64,000 bases of DNA from Phyllostachys edulis (lineage: Eukaryota; Streptophyta; Magnoliopsida; Poales; Poaceae), in contig CM070554.1 in NCBI GenBank assembly GCA_036346405.1, positions 46,523,058-46,587,057 of the forward strand, written 5' to 3'. This document shows positions 1-9,812 of the stretch, in pieces (position 1 is the first letter of the stretch; the number at the start of each line of letters is the position of its first letter). The position numbers and the translations under genes were made by a program. The notes below the pieces were generated by a model. That model had not been told where the DNA came from. It was given only the letters and a program-made list of their open reading frames with translations, and made no database searches.

Positions 1-832
1 TACTGTCCTCCTCATCGTCACGGCTGCCGCCACGGTCACCAGCTTTGCCGCGACCACCACCGCGGTCATGGTTCTTCTTTGCGTCGCTACCTGTCTCTTC
101 TCCATTCCTTTTCTCTTTGGTGAGGGTCTCCCATTGCGTTCACGTGAGAAACAAATGCCCACACTCCTCCGGGTCACCGAAACTAATTCAGACGCGCTCG
201 TTGTAGGCTTTGTACCACCCGACAAGGTCTTCGACAGTGAGTGTCTTCAAGTCCATGCACTACTCGATGGAGGTGACGAGTTGCATGAAGCGCACCAAGG
301 CCGCACGAAGAAACCTGCGAACAATGGCAGTCTCAAATACCGTGTCACCCAATGCGCGGATCCCAGTGATTACCGACGTCACCCGACCGGTGAAATCTTC
401 AATGGCCTCCCCTTCCTCCATATTTAGCCCCTTGAAGTCCTTCTTGAGGGTCTGCATGTTGGCCTCGTGCACACGCTCGTGCCCCATGTGTGCCGTCTTG
501 ATTGCCTCCCATGCCAACTTAGCCGTGTCTTTCCCGGCGAGGGAAGACATGACTTGCTCCAGCACAGCCTGGTAGATGGCGTACAATGCCATCCGATCAT
601 TTTGGTACTACGCGGCACCAGGCTCCACTGCTTCCCACACGTTCTGCGCCTGAAGAGCGACATGCATCTTCATCGCCCAAATCATGTAGTTCGTGCGAGT
701 GAGCTGTGGATATGACAACATCACCACGCTCTCCCTCTTCACCACCTGCAAGGTGGAAAAATCACCTCGCAGCAGGCATCGCTCACTAGATGAAGACATA
801 CTCCATCCTTCCCTCGGCATCTTCTTCAACAC
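1..832 (-). pseudogene. gag: Copia-type gag, copy 1, partial and with nonsense codons
   Basis: The minus-strand frame starts near 832 (or at an inner ATG at 799) and reads into the UBN2 / copia-type gag-polypeptide family, with the typical stretches LSYPQLTRTNYMIWAMKM and AWEAIKTAHMGHERV. The frame is cut by TAG at about 608-610, where copy 2 has a Glu codon, and by TAG at 260-262, which copy 2 shares. The 3' part runs off the window start. The protein would have formed the capsid of virus-like particles. Nucleotide identity to copy 2 is high over the whole interior. Confidence 0.8.
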
Positions 833-861
833 ACGAAAATCACCAAAGCTCTTATACTAAT

Positions 862-1285
862 TGTTGGCCCAAACCGAAGACGAACCTCACGCTCGGCAGA
901 AGTTGACGTAGATGTGTTCACATGATGCTCAACAAATGAGAACACACGCACACATACATGAAAGAAACTCATGTGATGGCTCTCTAGAAGGAACACATAT
1001 ACACGTTGTGCTATGCTGGAAGCAATAGACACAGACGCACACGAGGAAGCAACTCATGTACACAAGGAAGAAAGAGCGAAGTGATTTTTTTGTGCTGCAA
1101 GCGGCAACCTTTTCTTATTTTTCTTCCTTTGCTGTTTCAATTAAAACACATCTGATTACATGTCCTTTTAAAGACTATGTAACTTGCTAATCAAGCCAAA
1201 ACTAAACATGGAAAACCTAAATATGGCTGATTGCATCAGGATCCTAACGCCCTATTACTTGGCAAGTCTAGATCAGCTTTCAACA
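862..1285 (-). repeat. LTR shared by two gag-only copia units
   Basis: On the plus strand it begins TGTTGGCCCAAACC and ends TTTCAACA, giving TG...CA ends with a short inverted repeat. It is 424 bp and homologous along its length to the LTR at 2402-2851. It acts as the 3' LTR of the right unit (a purine-rich TATGGGGAGA tract abuts it at 1286-1296) and as the 5' LTR of the left unit. The PBS of the left unit, at about 848-859, carries mismatches. Confidence 0.8.
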
Positions 1286-1388
1286 ATCTCCCCATAATCA
1301 AGACTTGCCTCCTCCTAGTTGATGACTTTAGACTTGACTAACATGCAAAAACAAATACTAAGACAATCATCCCCTAATCAAGATGGCT

Positions 1389-2339
1389 TCACGACAGCGC
1401 CGGTTCATCATCCGCTGCAGCGAAATGCACAACTTCCTTTCTCGACTTGCGGCACTCGTTGGCAAAATGCCCTCGGATGCCACAATTGTAGCATTTGATG
1501 TTCTTCTTGTTGAACCTATGCTCACTGATGTCGGAGTCGCTACTGTCCTCCCCGTTGCCATGGTCGCCACCACGGTCACCAGCTTTGCCGCGGCCACCAC
1601 CGCGGTCATGGTTCTTCTTTGTGCCACTACATGACCCTTCTCCATTCCTTTTTTCTTTGGTGAGGGTCTCCCATTGCGTGCGCATGAGAAACAGATGCCC
1701 ACTCTCCTCCGGGTTGCTGAAACTAATTCGGATGCGCTCGTCGTAGGCTTTGTACCGCCCGACAAGGTCTTCGACGGTGAGGGTCTTCAAATCCATGCAC
1801 TACTCGATGGGGTTGACGAGCTGCATGTAGCGCGCCAGGGCTGCACAAAGAAACCTGCGAACAATGGCAGTCTCATCTACCGTGTCGCCCAACGCACGGA
1901 TCCCAGTAACGACCAACGTCACCCGACCGGTGAAATCTTCAACGGTCTCCCCCTCCTCCATATTTAGCCCCTCTAAGTCCTTCTTGAGGGTCTGTATGTT
2001 AGACTCATGCACACGCTCGTGCCCCATGTGTGCCGTCTTGATTGCCTCCCATGCCAACTTTGTTGTATCTTTCCCGGCGAGGGAAGACATGACTTGCTCC
2101 GACACGGCCTGGTAGATGGCATACATTGCCATCCGATCCTTTTGGTACTCCGCGGCACCAGGCTCCATTGCTTCCCACATGTTCTGCGCTTGAAGAGCGA
2201 CACACATCTTCATCGCCCAAATCATGTAGTTTGTGCAGGTGAGCTGTGGGTACGACAACGTCACCATGCTCTCCCTCTTCACCACCTGTGAGGCGGACGA
2301 ATCACCTCACAGCAGGCGTCGCTCGCCGGACGAAGACAT
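1389..2339 (-). pseudogene. gag: Copia-type gag, copy 2, nearly full length with zinc knuckle
   Basis: Starting at the ATG at 2337-2339 the frame encodes about 300 residues of copia-type GAG: an N-terminal segment with LSYPQLTCTNYMIWAMKM, a helical UBN2 core, a basic Gly/Arg/Asp-rich linker, and a C-terminal CCHC zinc knuckle (CYNCGIRGHFANEC, CX2CX4HX4C) that binds RNA. It ends with TGA at 1389. Two lesions are visible: a TGA near codon 11 (CGA in copy 1), after which an internal Met could serve, and a TAG at 1800-1802 between core and linker that is also in copy 1. No pol follows; only about 100 bp separates the stop from the LTR. Confidence 0.82.
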
Positions 2340-2387
2340 ACTCCTTCCTTCCCTCAGCATCTTCTTCGACATACGGAAATCACCAAA

Positions 2388-2399
2388 GCTCTGATACTA
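2388..2399 (-). promoter_or_regulatory. Primer binding site of the GAG-only element
   Basis: The minus strand reads TAGTATCAGAGC two bases inside the 5' LTR, one mismatch from TGGTATCAGAGC, the usual initiator-Met-tRNA primer site of plant copia elements. It fixes the LTR boundary and the element's orientation. Confidence 0.75.
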
Positions 2400-2401
2400 A
2401 T

Positions 2402-2851
2402 TGTTGGCCCAAACCGAAGATGAACCACACGCTCGGCATAAGTTCACGTAGATGTGTTGTTCGCGTGATGCTCAACGGATTTGCACACATGCACACGTAC
2501 ATGAAGGAAACTCACGTGATGGCTCTCTGGAAGGAACACGTACACACGCTGTGCTACGCTGGCAGCATTAGACACACACGCACACGAGGAAGCAACTCAC
2601 GTACGCAAGGAAGAAAGAGCAAAGTGATTTTTTGGGTGCTGCATCCGCTTTTCTTGTTTTTCTCCCTTTGTTGCTTCAATCAAAACACATGATTACATGT
2701 CCTTTTAAAGACTACGTAACTTGCTAAAACTATACATGGAAAACCTAAACATGATAAGCCTAACAAAGGAAACAAACTAATTTGATTAGATACTGATTGC
2801 ATCAGGATCCTAACACCCTATTCCTTGGCAAGTCTAGATTAGTTTCCAACA
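2402..2851 (-). repeat. 5' LTR of the GAG-only copia element
   Basis: 450 bp, plus-strand ends TGTTGGCCC and TTTCCAACA. It is homologous to 862-1285 but about 26 bp longer because of small indels. Confidence 0.8.
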
Positions 2852-3091
2852 TCCACAGATGAAAGGAGGGGGCAAAGGGGGTACCACTGTTCGGCTAGGG
2901 GTAGCAGGGCGCCAGGCCATGTTGACCCTCCGATGGGTCCGCCCCTAGCCGCCTCGGTGGTCCTGCTCTCCACGCCTATTCTCGCCTACCTCGCCATCTC
3001 CCGTGCCCTCTTCTCCTGCATAGGCTCTGATGGCTCCGCCCTCGACGCTGCGCTTGCCTCCTTATGTGAGTCCCACTGCCTCATCTGCCTC
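2852..3091. other. GC-rich gene-like patch, unidentified
   Basis: A short GC-rich stretch between the copia LTR and the CACTA end. One plus-strand frame is open from 2933 into the CACTA element and begins MGPPLAASVVLLSTPILAYL, a possible signal-anchor-like hydrophobic segment. I do not recognise it, and its open frame ends in transposon sequence, so it is not called a gene. Confidence 0.3.
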
Positions 3092-3104
3092 CACTACTAC
3101 AGAA

Positions 3105-3350
3105 AAGGTCATCACAGACGGTTCAAAATCGTCATCACAGACGGTTTTTCAGAACCGTCTGACTTTATGGGTCAGTGATGACATCAGTCATCACAGACGG
3201 TTTTTGAACTATGTGTGAAAAAGCTATCACAGACGGTTGTAAACAATAACCGTCTGTGATAATTGATTATCACAGATGGTTCTTGTTAAGAACTGTCTGT
3301 AATAATAGACTATCAAGATGGTTCTTGTTAAGAACTGTCCGTGATAGTTT
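3105..3350. repeat. Left subterminal repeats of the CACTA element
   Basis: At least six copies of (A)TCACAGACGGTT or its complement AACCGTCTGTGAT, several forming inverted pairs around short spacers. In CACTA elements such repeats bind the transposase. Confidence 0.75.
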
Positions 3351-3637
3351 TTTCTATTGTAAAAAAAATCGAATTCTGAGCCAAACCAATCAATTGCTGG
3401 ACAGTTGGACCCGGGTATCTACATATGTTTGATTACACAATCTAGAATGAAAGAAAACTCAAACTAGATGGTGAACGAACGGTGAAAACAGGTGTTGAAA
3501 CTTCGAAGGCCGTTTTGAGGCCCTAAACGACATTTTTTCGATTTTTCACTTTTTCTTTGCCTCGCGAGTGAATCTAACTTTTCGTTAGCTTTCCAACGAG
3601 CCAAAGAACGTCGCAATCCGACTTCGTATGCAAAAGT

Positions 3638-5246
3638 TGTTGGAAATATGTCCTAGAGGCAATCATAGAGATGATTATATTTCCTTATGTTCTTAATATT
3701 GGATAAAATGTTATCTTGTTCCAAGAATAATATTGTTAATATTGTTTATCAAGTATGTGACTTGATTGTGAAACTCTATATTTCTGCGATAATTATTCTT
3801 GTACGATCCCTGGTCGGAAACATATGAGGACACATATGAATAGACTAGCATATGTATTGGTTGATGACTATGTTTCACGGGTCATGGATATGGAGATATC
3901 AAACCAATAATATGGACACATGTTAGAGAACATGATGTTGGATTAGACCCACCTTGAGACACTATTGAGATTGTTATGATTCTATGTGTCGTTAGTTGGT
4001 CTCAAGCAATGTTGATGTATAATCCTTAGACCTGAGATCATCATGGTTTCCTACATATGTAATAGCACTCTTAGGGGTTGCCAAACGCTACACCGTAACT
4101 GCATAGTTATAAAGGTAGCTTCCAGGTATGCTATGAAACATGCAGAGGAATGTGACTGGTCGGATATGGGATTTGCCCCTCCTAACATAACAGGAGAGAT
4201 GTCTCTGGGCCCCTCGTTGTGGTCAAATAAAGAAAGTGCATGGCCATGGCACTAGTAGTTGAAGTGTTCGATCACGTGAAGTAATCCGACACTCGATCGA
4301 GAAAGTATTGAACAGTCCATGGATGACACAACATCTCACTTGGAGTTCAACCAGACATCGTGAGGCAAAGGGAGTATACACGAGTAGGTCGCTTAGTTCA
4401 ATGATTCTGATTGGTCGTATGGAGATCTGAGCTGGTCGTGAGATCGGTCGAACGTAGTCCTGGTGGTTGTAACCTGGTCGTAAGGAATTACAAACTGGTC
4501 ATGACCAAATACGAACTAGTCGTATAGAGATAGGACCTAGTCGTAGATCATATTGTATTAAGGTTCGTCCGATATAATTTGTGTATATTCGGGAATCGTT
4601 ATGTTCTGCTAGGAGCCGCTTCGACTTCGTGATCGGAAAGGGTTTAAGTCACAACAGACACATGAACCTATAGGGTCACACACTTAACGGGTTGGAAGAA
4701 ACCGATGACGAATACGATTCGACAAGCGTGTTTGGATAGGATCTGTCACGAGCACTATATAAGGAGATGTATGAGGCTGTTGGGAGGTACGCGTGAATCA
4801 CCACCGAAACCCTAGCCGCCATCTTTCTGAGAGCTCTACCGTGCGACTTGGTGCTAGCATACCTGCGCATGGTTGTTCCTTCCCTGGACGTGTGGATACC
4901 ATAGAGGCGCTACTACGACTGTTGCGCTTGAGGACGATCCGCGACCTTCACAAGGAACTGCAGAAGTTACTGGAGGAGACGATTGACTCGCGAGGACGCT
5001 GGACGATCGACTATGACCATTGCATCGACTTGCTCGACACGGGACGATCGACTACGACCACTACATCGATGCGCTCTACGTTGGACCAGGCTACTCCAAC
5101 CCTTCTTCCGCTGCTCTGCGCGTCTGGTGGTAACGATCTGTGATCATCTACTTGCTTGGCTTCCTGGTTTGCGTGGTAGAAATTTTGATTTGTAGCTATC
5201 GTAGCCTACTCGTGGCCCAACAAAGTTATGGTTGTTTTACCTAACA
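3638..5246 (+). mobile_element. Solo LTR of a BARE/Angela-like copia element
   Basis: It begins TGTTGGAAATATGTCCTAGAGG, the recognisable start of grass BARE-1/WIS/Angela-type LTRs, and ends ACCTAACA. The 1609 bp length fits that family (about 1.7 kb). No internal region, PBS or partner LTR is present, so it is a solo LTR. Flanking pentamers (AAAGT and GTGCG) do not match, which can follow recombination between different copies or mutation. It lies inside the CACTA element, and its middle part (4400-4560) holds several GGTCGTA words. Confidence 0.75.
4755..4764 (+). promoter_or_regulatory. Probable LTR TATA box
   Basis: CTATATAAGG lies about three quarters into the BARE/Angela-like LTR, where the U3 promoter of these LTRs is expected. 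Transcription would run rightwards. Inferred from position and sequence only. Confidence 0.5.
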
Positions 5247-5319
5247 GTGCGTGAAACCAAAATCTGTTTAGGTTCGGATTTGTGGCCGGGGAAGAAAACG
5301 AGTCTGAGACGAAGAGGAA

Positions 5320-5412
5320 GACGATGGCCTGGTACTCAGAGTTAGGGATGCTGAGGTGCTCGTTGTCGATGTCCATGAGCTTCATTTCAAAATCCGCAAT
5401 CTTATCTTGATC
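5320..5412 (-). pseudogene. PCNA: Captured PCNA exon fragment (31 codons)
   Basis: The minus strand encodes 31 uninterrupted residues containing DKIADFEMKLMDID and EYQAIV, which match the middle of plant proliferating cell nuclear antigen, the sliding clamp of DNA polymerase delta. Similarity starts right after an AATAG that fits a splice acceptor (5413-5417) and stops abruptly at 5320, where the frame passes into unrelated sequence. Upstream, 5413-5502 looks like an intron (it starts GTAAGTG beyond an ATG and ends TAG). The rest of PCNA is absent, so it cannot make a clamp. It lies in the right half of a CACTA element and is a transduplicated piece of a host gene. Identification rests on family knowledge of the PCNA sequence. 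Confidence 0.85.
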
Positions 5413-5502
5413 TATTCATTCACAAGAAAACCACGGTCACCACTCAAAGTCACCAAAAGCAACAAGGCAGGGGGAGGCGACAAGCGATTGGTCACTTACT
5501 AG

Positions 5503-5690
5503 CATGGGTCCTGCGCGTCCCTCCTCCTCCTCGTCGTCGTTGGTTGTGTCTACTCGCCGAACCGCGCCGGGGAATCGAGGGTGGTCACCGGAGCTCACTG
5601 TGGGGAGGGAAGAGAGGGAGGCTGATGGAAGACAAGGCGGGGGTGGCTATAATATATAAGGACAGCGCCAAAACATTGCGCCTCCCGCGC
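5503..5690 (-). promoter_or_regulatory. Captured promoter and 5' UTR, probably of PCNA, with E2F site
   Basis: On the minus strand, reading towards the PCNA fragment, TTTTGGCGC (5665-5673) matches the E2F consensus TTTSSCGC. GCGGGAGGCGC (5678-5688) is a related GC box. A TATA-like TTATATATTATAG follows at about 5648-5660, then a pyrimidine-rich 5' UTR-like stretch and ATGCTAG followed by TAAGTG (5505 downwards), resembling a start codon next to a splice donor. PCNA promoters are classic E2F targets, so the order E2F site, TATA, ATG, intron, PCNA exon suggests the promoter was captured with the gene and exon 1 was largely lost. Function is untested. Confidence 0.55.
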
Positions 5691-5725
5691 TCACGTCCAA
5701 AAAATTTCGCCATTCCGCGCTACTA

Positions 5726-5960
5726 ATCACATACGGTTTCAAACAAAAACCGTCTGTGATGACCATAATATCACAGACGGTTCATGTTGAAAACCGTGCA
5801 TGAAGTATCCTGAGCGGTTTTCAACATGAACCGTCTGTGATATTATGGTCATCACAGATGGTTTTTAGCGCAGCCAGTAGCATAGACAATCGCAAAACCA
5901 TAACAGTCTGTGATTGTATTTAATACAGACGGTTTTGATCAACCATCTGTGATGAGACGT
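5726..5960. repeat. Right subterminal repeats of the CACTA element
   Basis: Copies of AACCGTCTGTGAT and ATCACAGACGGTT in alternating orientation, mirroring the left end. Two copies around 5765-5875 form an imperfect palindrome of about 100 bp. Confidence 0.75.
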
Positions 5961-5986
5961 ATAGTATTAGTTTTTTTGTAGTAGTA

Positions 5987-8194
5987 ATCACCGCAGAAAA
6001 AAGTACAACGGATGAAAGGGAAAGAGAAGCGAGGAGGAGAAGGCCATGTGCTCGATTAGAACTGCAGATGGGATGGGGAAATTCACTCCATGGTGTTGAG
6101 TTGAAGTATAATGGGCACGCGCGTAATAGTATTTTCGAAACTCATAAATATGTATAATCATCCTGTCTAAAAAGAAATGTTTTTTTACTTGACATGGGTT
6201 CCTAGCGAACAACTTAAACTGAGAATTCTGTTGTAAATTAGTAAAATAATAGTAATATTATGAAAGCAATTTAGACGAAGAGTATATAAATCCCATTTTC
6301 GTGTGGGGAAAGTTTAACGAAAAGGCGATATTATTTCTGGTACGATCGTCTAGGACCTTAATCATATCCCTCTAGGCCGTTGCTGACTATATACTGAACA
6401 TTCCCACGGGAGATGCTCAAAGAAACCACCAGCTTGCATGAGGTCATTCCCTCCCTCGCAAGCCACAGGAGTTGGATGATAATGGCAGGAGAATATATGC
6501 GCAATCGCCAAAAAAAAAAGAGGAAGAATATAAGCGCAAACATAATTGACCCTAATCTCAAATTAATCAGTCTCCGTCGACCTGATCTCCTGTGAAGTCC
6601 CATGGTTACAGTCGCAATCGTGTCTCTGTACGTAAGTACATTTTGGCAAGTATAAATCAAATGAAAAGACCCCAAATTGAGAGAAGGTGAATTCGTGACG
6701 TGGCTGAGCCATCCGATCTCTCGTGAGCTTCACAGTTGTGCACCGTCCAATACGAAGGCCGCTCTTTTCTGAAGACACGGCCCAGTTTGACAACACGAAA
6801 ATGCGCCCACATTTCCCTGTCTTTCCGGTGTATCACATTCACGATCGACGTCGTGTGGTCGTTTACGCATGCCGTACACTGTCACTACGAAAGCACTAGA
6901 AAAAGTGTTGGGACCGGTGATAGTCTTTTGCGTGGAAGAACAACTACAGCAAATATGCGTGAAAGAACAACTACAGTAAATATATAAGAGACACGAGAAT
7001 TTGTTTACGAGGTTGGCAAAACCTACGTCCTCAGAAGTCGAATTGCGACAACTTAGTCCGTATGGAGAGTTTTTTTTTAATTAGGGTTACAAAACATCGA
7101 CGGTATATATTTATACCCGATTACATATTCGATTTGAATTCATAGTCCGTACTGCGGGGAGCTTCGTCTTTCGTATCCTTAATCTATAATATTTTGTAAC
7201 CTCATATACTGTGCTCTCGTTTTTGGACATATCCTCTTTCTTTCATAGAAGCCATACACAACTAAAATGTTGAGCTAGTGCTCGGCAGGCGCCGGAGCAC
7301 GAGTGGAAAAAGAGGCCAAGGTACTTCAGCCCGTTTTGAGCGTTTGGTGATGCTTCCTTCTGAGCAGTCAACTGATCAGTGCTATACTGCTATAGCGACC
7401 CTGCTGCCTCTAGCTTTCATGAATGTTGGCATTGCCGACCACGCGTACGATCTGTCGCTTCTCCAGTCCACTCCATGCCAAAGTTGTTCACTTGTCAGTC
7501 GTCACCTGTCCCTCAAGTGCATGCTCCCGATCGGATGTATCACCCCATATGTTGGTGGAACTGTCTCCTTACGGTCGGGCAGTTTGATGAACGACCAATC
7601 TAAATATTTGTAGTAATATCAAAAGCCAAAATTTGACTGCACCCATCTCATCTCATAATGTCACTCTTTCATGATTAGAGAGATTAGTAGCATGTGTACG
7701 GTTCACCATTGACGGTCCTACGACAGGAGATATAGGTAGCGAAAACACATATTTGAGTGCAATTATTTAAACTTTCTACGCGCGCCGTTAAATTAGGAAA
7801 TAATTAATTATTTATCACTGCAAGGCCTCGAGGTCATATAAATGGACAACTTTTTGAGTAACCTGACCACACAGGTTGAAAATGTTAGAATTGGGATCAT
7901 AAGTGTAAAACTCATTTATTTATAAAATATACATGGTTTACTCTCATATTACTTAGCCAAGTAGTAGGAGATAACTTTATAAGGTGAAGTCATTGCCACC
8001 TCTTGAAACATGTAAAATATGGTATGTGTGACATAAGGAGGACTATAGCTAAAGTCACACAAACACGTACGCACGCGCGTGTGTATTTTCACGTGGCAAT
8101 CGTGTGACTTGTGGCTTACGACGAACGGCCGTGAACATGCTATGAACCTAGTCCACCTTTCTTTTGCTAACCGTGCATTTCTCTATATCCATTA
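5987..8194. other. No gene seen
   Basis: AT-rich intergenic DNA without a convincing coding frame. The only structure noted is a direct duplication of a 27-bp unit (GTGRAAGAACAACTACAGYAAATA-like) at about 6930-6985. The short open frames are not supported by domain-like sequence. Confidence 0.5.
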
Positions 8195-8555
8195 GACTGG
8201 TCGAAACATAGTGGTTGGATTCGTAGACCAATGTGGTCGAAATAAAGTGGTAGAAACACAGTAATAGAAAAACACTAGTCAGATCCATAGACCAGTGTGG
8301 TTGAAATAAAGTGGTCAAAACACTGTGGTCGAAATAAAGTGGTCGGATCCATAGACCAGTGTGGTTGAAAAACACTAGTCAGATCCATAGACCAGTGTAG
8401 TCGAATTAAAGTGGTTGAAACACAGTGGTCGAAAAATCGTGGTTGGGTCCATAGACTAGTGTGGCCAAATAATATAGTCGAATACACTGGTCAAAACTGT
8501 AGACCAGTGACCGAAGCTTTATACTAATGATCGAAATTGTAGACCAGTATGTAAT
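8195..8555. repeat. Degenerate tandem array rich in GGTCGAAA and GACCAGTG words
   Basis: About 360 bp of imperfect tandem repetition built from phrases such as ATAGACCAGTGTGG and AAAGTGGTCGAAACA, with spacing that drifts. No coding potential. The GGTCG word recurs in the BARE-like LTR and in the gypsy2 element of this window. Confidence 0.7.
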
Positions 8556-8589
8556 CAAGAACATATAAACACTACTTAATTACCATTAA

Positions 8590-9340
8590 TTGGTTTTGAA
8601 TTAGTAGTTACGGAGTGGATGATGCCGCCGAGGAATCAAAGATGGTGCCAGAAACGACGACAAAAGGTGGTTCGGCCACTGGCGGAAAATTTTTGGTTAT
8701 GGTGAGAGAGAGGGGCGAATTCCAGGGATAGAAAGGGGAAGCCGAGGGGCTCGCCGTGACTTGGTTGGCTCGGGAAATGAGCGACCGAGGAGGGAGAACG
8801 GAGGAGAGGGAGGAGTGTTGGAAATAATCTTGAACATGTATCTAGTTGTGTAATACATTAGAGTTTGCATGTAGCTAGAACGTGTGTGCACAAGATGTGG
8901 AGGTATGCATGCAGTGGAGTAATGCAGCTGATGGGCTCGTGTGTGTGCATGTTGCTCAGTAAAGTCAGCATACGAGTGAAACCTGAGCTGGGTTTGTTAG
9001 TTCGAGCTAGACGCATGCATGGAGTTGGTGTTAGCAGGTAGTGTGCTGCAGGTGTTCTTATAGGGGAAGAAATGGGAGAAAGGAGGAGGATGAGCTGCTG
9101 ACGGTCTTTTGGAGAAAGAAGAAAGAGAGAGCTTGATAGTGCTGCTATGGTGGAGCTCACTGTCGAACTTGGAGAAAAGAAATGGAGCTACTGCTGGGGG
9201 CTTTGGTGGAGGAAGAGAAATGGAGGAGAGGGGAGGGGAAGGAAGGAAGGTTGGGAGCAGCATGGGAGGCGGCAGCATGGGGATGGGCGACTGCATGGGC
9301 AGGGCAGGTTGCACGGGATGGAGGCTGGCAGACTGGCCGG
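8590..9340 (-). repeat. LTR fragment, copy of 40620-42770
   Basis: Collinear with 40620-40883 plus 42254-42770. The paralog is split by an inserted LTR, so this copy shows the empty site at about 8850 (TAGTTGTGTAATACATTAGAG). It is GC-rich in its right half. Its paralog belongs to the 3' LTR of the minus-strand gypsy3 remnant, from which orientation is taken. No gene. Confidence 0.65.
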
Positions 9341-9344
9341 GAGC

Positions 9345-9812
9345 AATTCAAATTCCTATATCCTTCATGATCAATCAAAAATTTTCCTTTACGATTATTT
9401 TCTTTCTCCATAATCTATATAATCCATCAATTTGCTATTTTTTAAACCATTGATAATCAAGGCATATCCATAATCATACCCTAGTATTCATAATAACTTC
9501 TTATAACCTTGGTAAAATTTTCAAATCCCAGAATCAGTCTTATCAATCATTCTCCAAAGCTACCTAGCTTGGCATCCAAACACACTGGTTATTCCCAACA
9601 AGAGTAGCTTCCGAGAGACTTGCGTGTTTTGAACCCTTTGCAACAATTCTTCATAGGTTTCATAGATGAGAGAGAGAAAACATAATAGGTGAGAAGGAAA
9701 AGCACACTAGACGAGAGAGAACAAGGGAGGAAGGCAGAAACATCCTAACTAGGGAAAGTCGGTCAAACCCAAAGGACAAATAGCCAGAAAGCTATTAAGA
9801 GGCAAAAAAAAT
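9345..9812. repeat. AT-rich block present three times in the window
   Basis: Near-identical in sequence and order to 39430-39880 and 45170-45640 (shared phrases include CTATATCCTTCATGATCAATC and CTACCTAGCTTGGCATCC). In the 45 kb copy it belongs to the leader interior of the gypsy3 element. Here gypsy1 sits directly on its right edge. Confidence 0.65.

Larger units (their letters stand above)
1..2851 (-). mobile_element. Tandem GAG-only copia-type LTR elements (TR-GAG-like)
   Basis: Order on the minus strand is LTR (2402-2851), gag-only interior (1286-2401), LTR (862-1285), then a second gag interior (1-861) that leaves the window. The complete unit has a PBS, one gag gene and a polypurine tract next to the 3' LTR. 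There is no room for protease, integrase or RT in its 1.1 kb interior. This matches the class described in plants as terminal-repeat retrotransposons with a GAG domain, which rely on other elements for pol. The shared middle LTR suggests unequal recombination between two copies or within one. The far-left LTR lies outside the window, so no target-site duplication can be checked. Confidence 0.8.
3092..5986. mobile_element. Non-autonomous CACTA (En/Spm) transposon carrying gene fragments
   Basis: The left end reads CACTACTACAGAAAAGG at 3092. The right end reads TTTTTTTGTAGTAGTA at 5971-5986, the inverse of the left terminus except for the last base (A for G). Both ends carry subterminal copies of an ATCACAGACGGTT motif in both orientations, the binding-site layout of CACTA elements. 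No transposase is present. The interior holds a BARE/Angela-like LTR (3638-5246), a PCNA gene fragment and a promoter-like segment, so this is a Pack-type CACTA. Flanking triplets (CTC left, ATC right) do not match, so either one end is mutated or the true right end differs by a few bases. Confidence 0.8.

Noticed and set aside
2933..3178. Possible small host gene
   Set aside because: The frame runs across the CACTA boundary at 3092, so its C-terminal part is transposon sequence; listed only as an unidentified patch.
4793..5143. 116-codon frame in the BARE-like LTR
   Set aside because: Lies downstream of the LTR TATA box in R/U5-like sequence; no protein similarity is evident.
3089..5989. 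Three-base target duplication of the CACTA element
   Set aside because: Flanks CTC and ATC differ; the right terminus has a changed last base, so no duplication is claimed.
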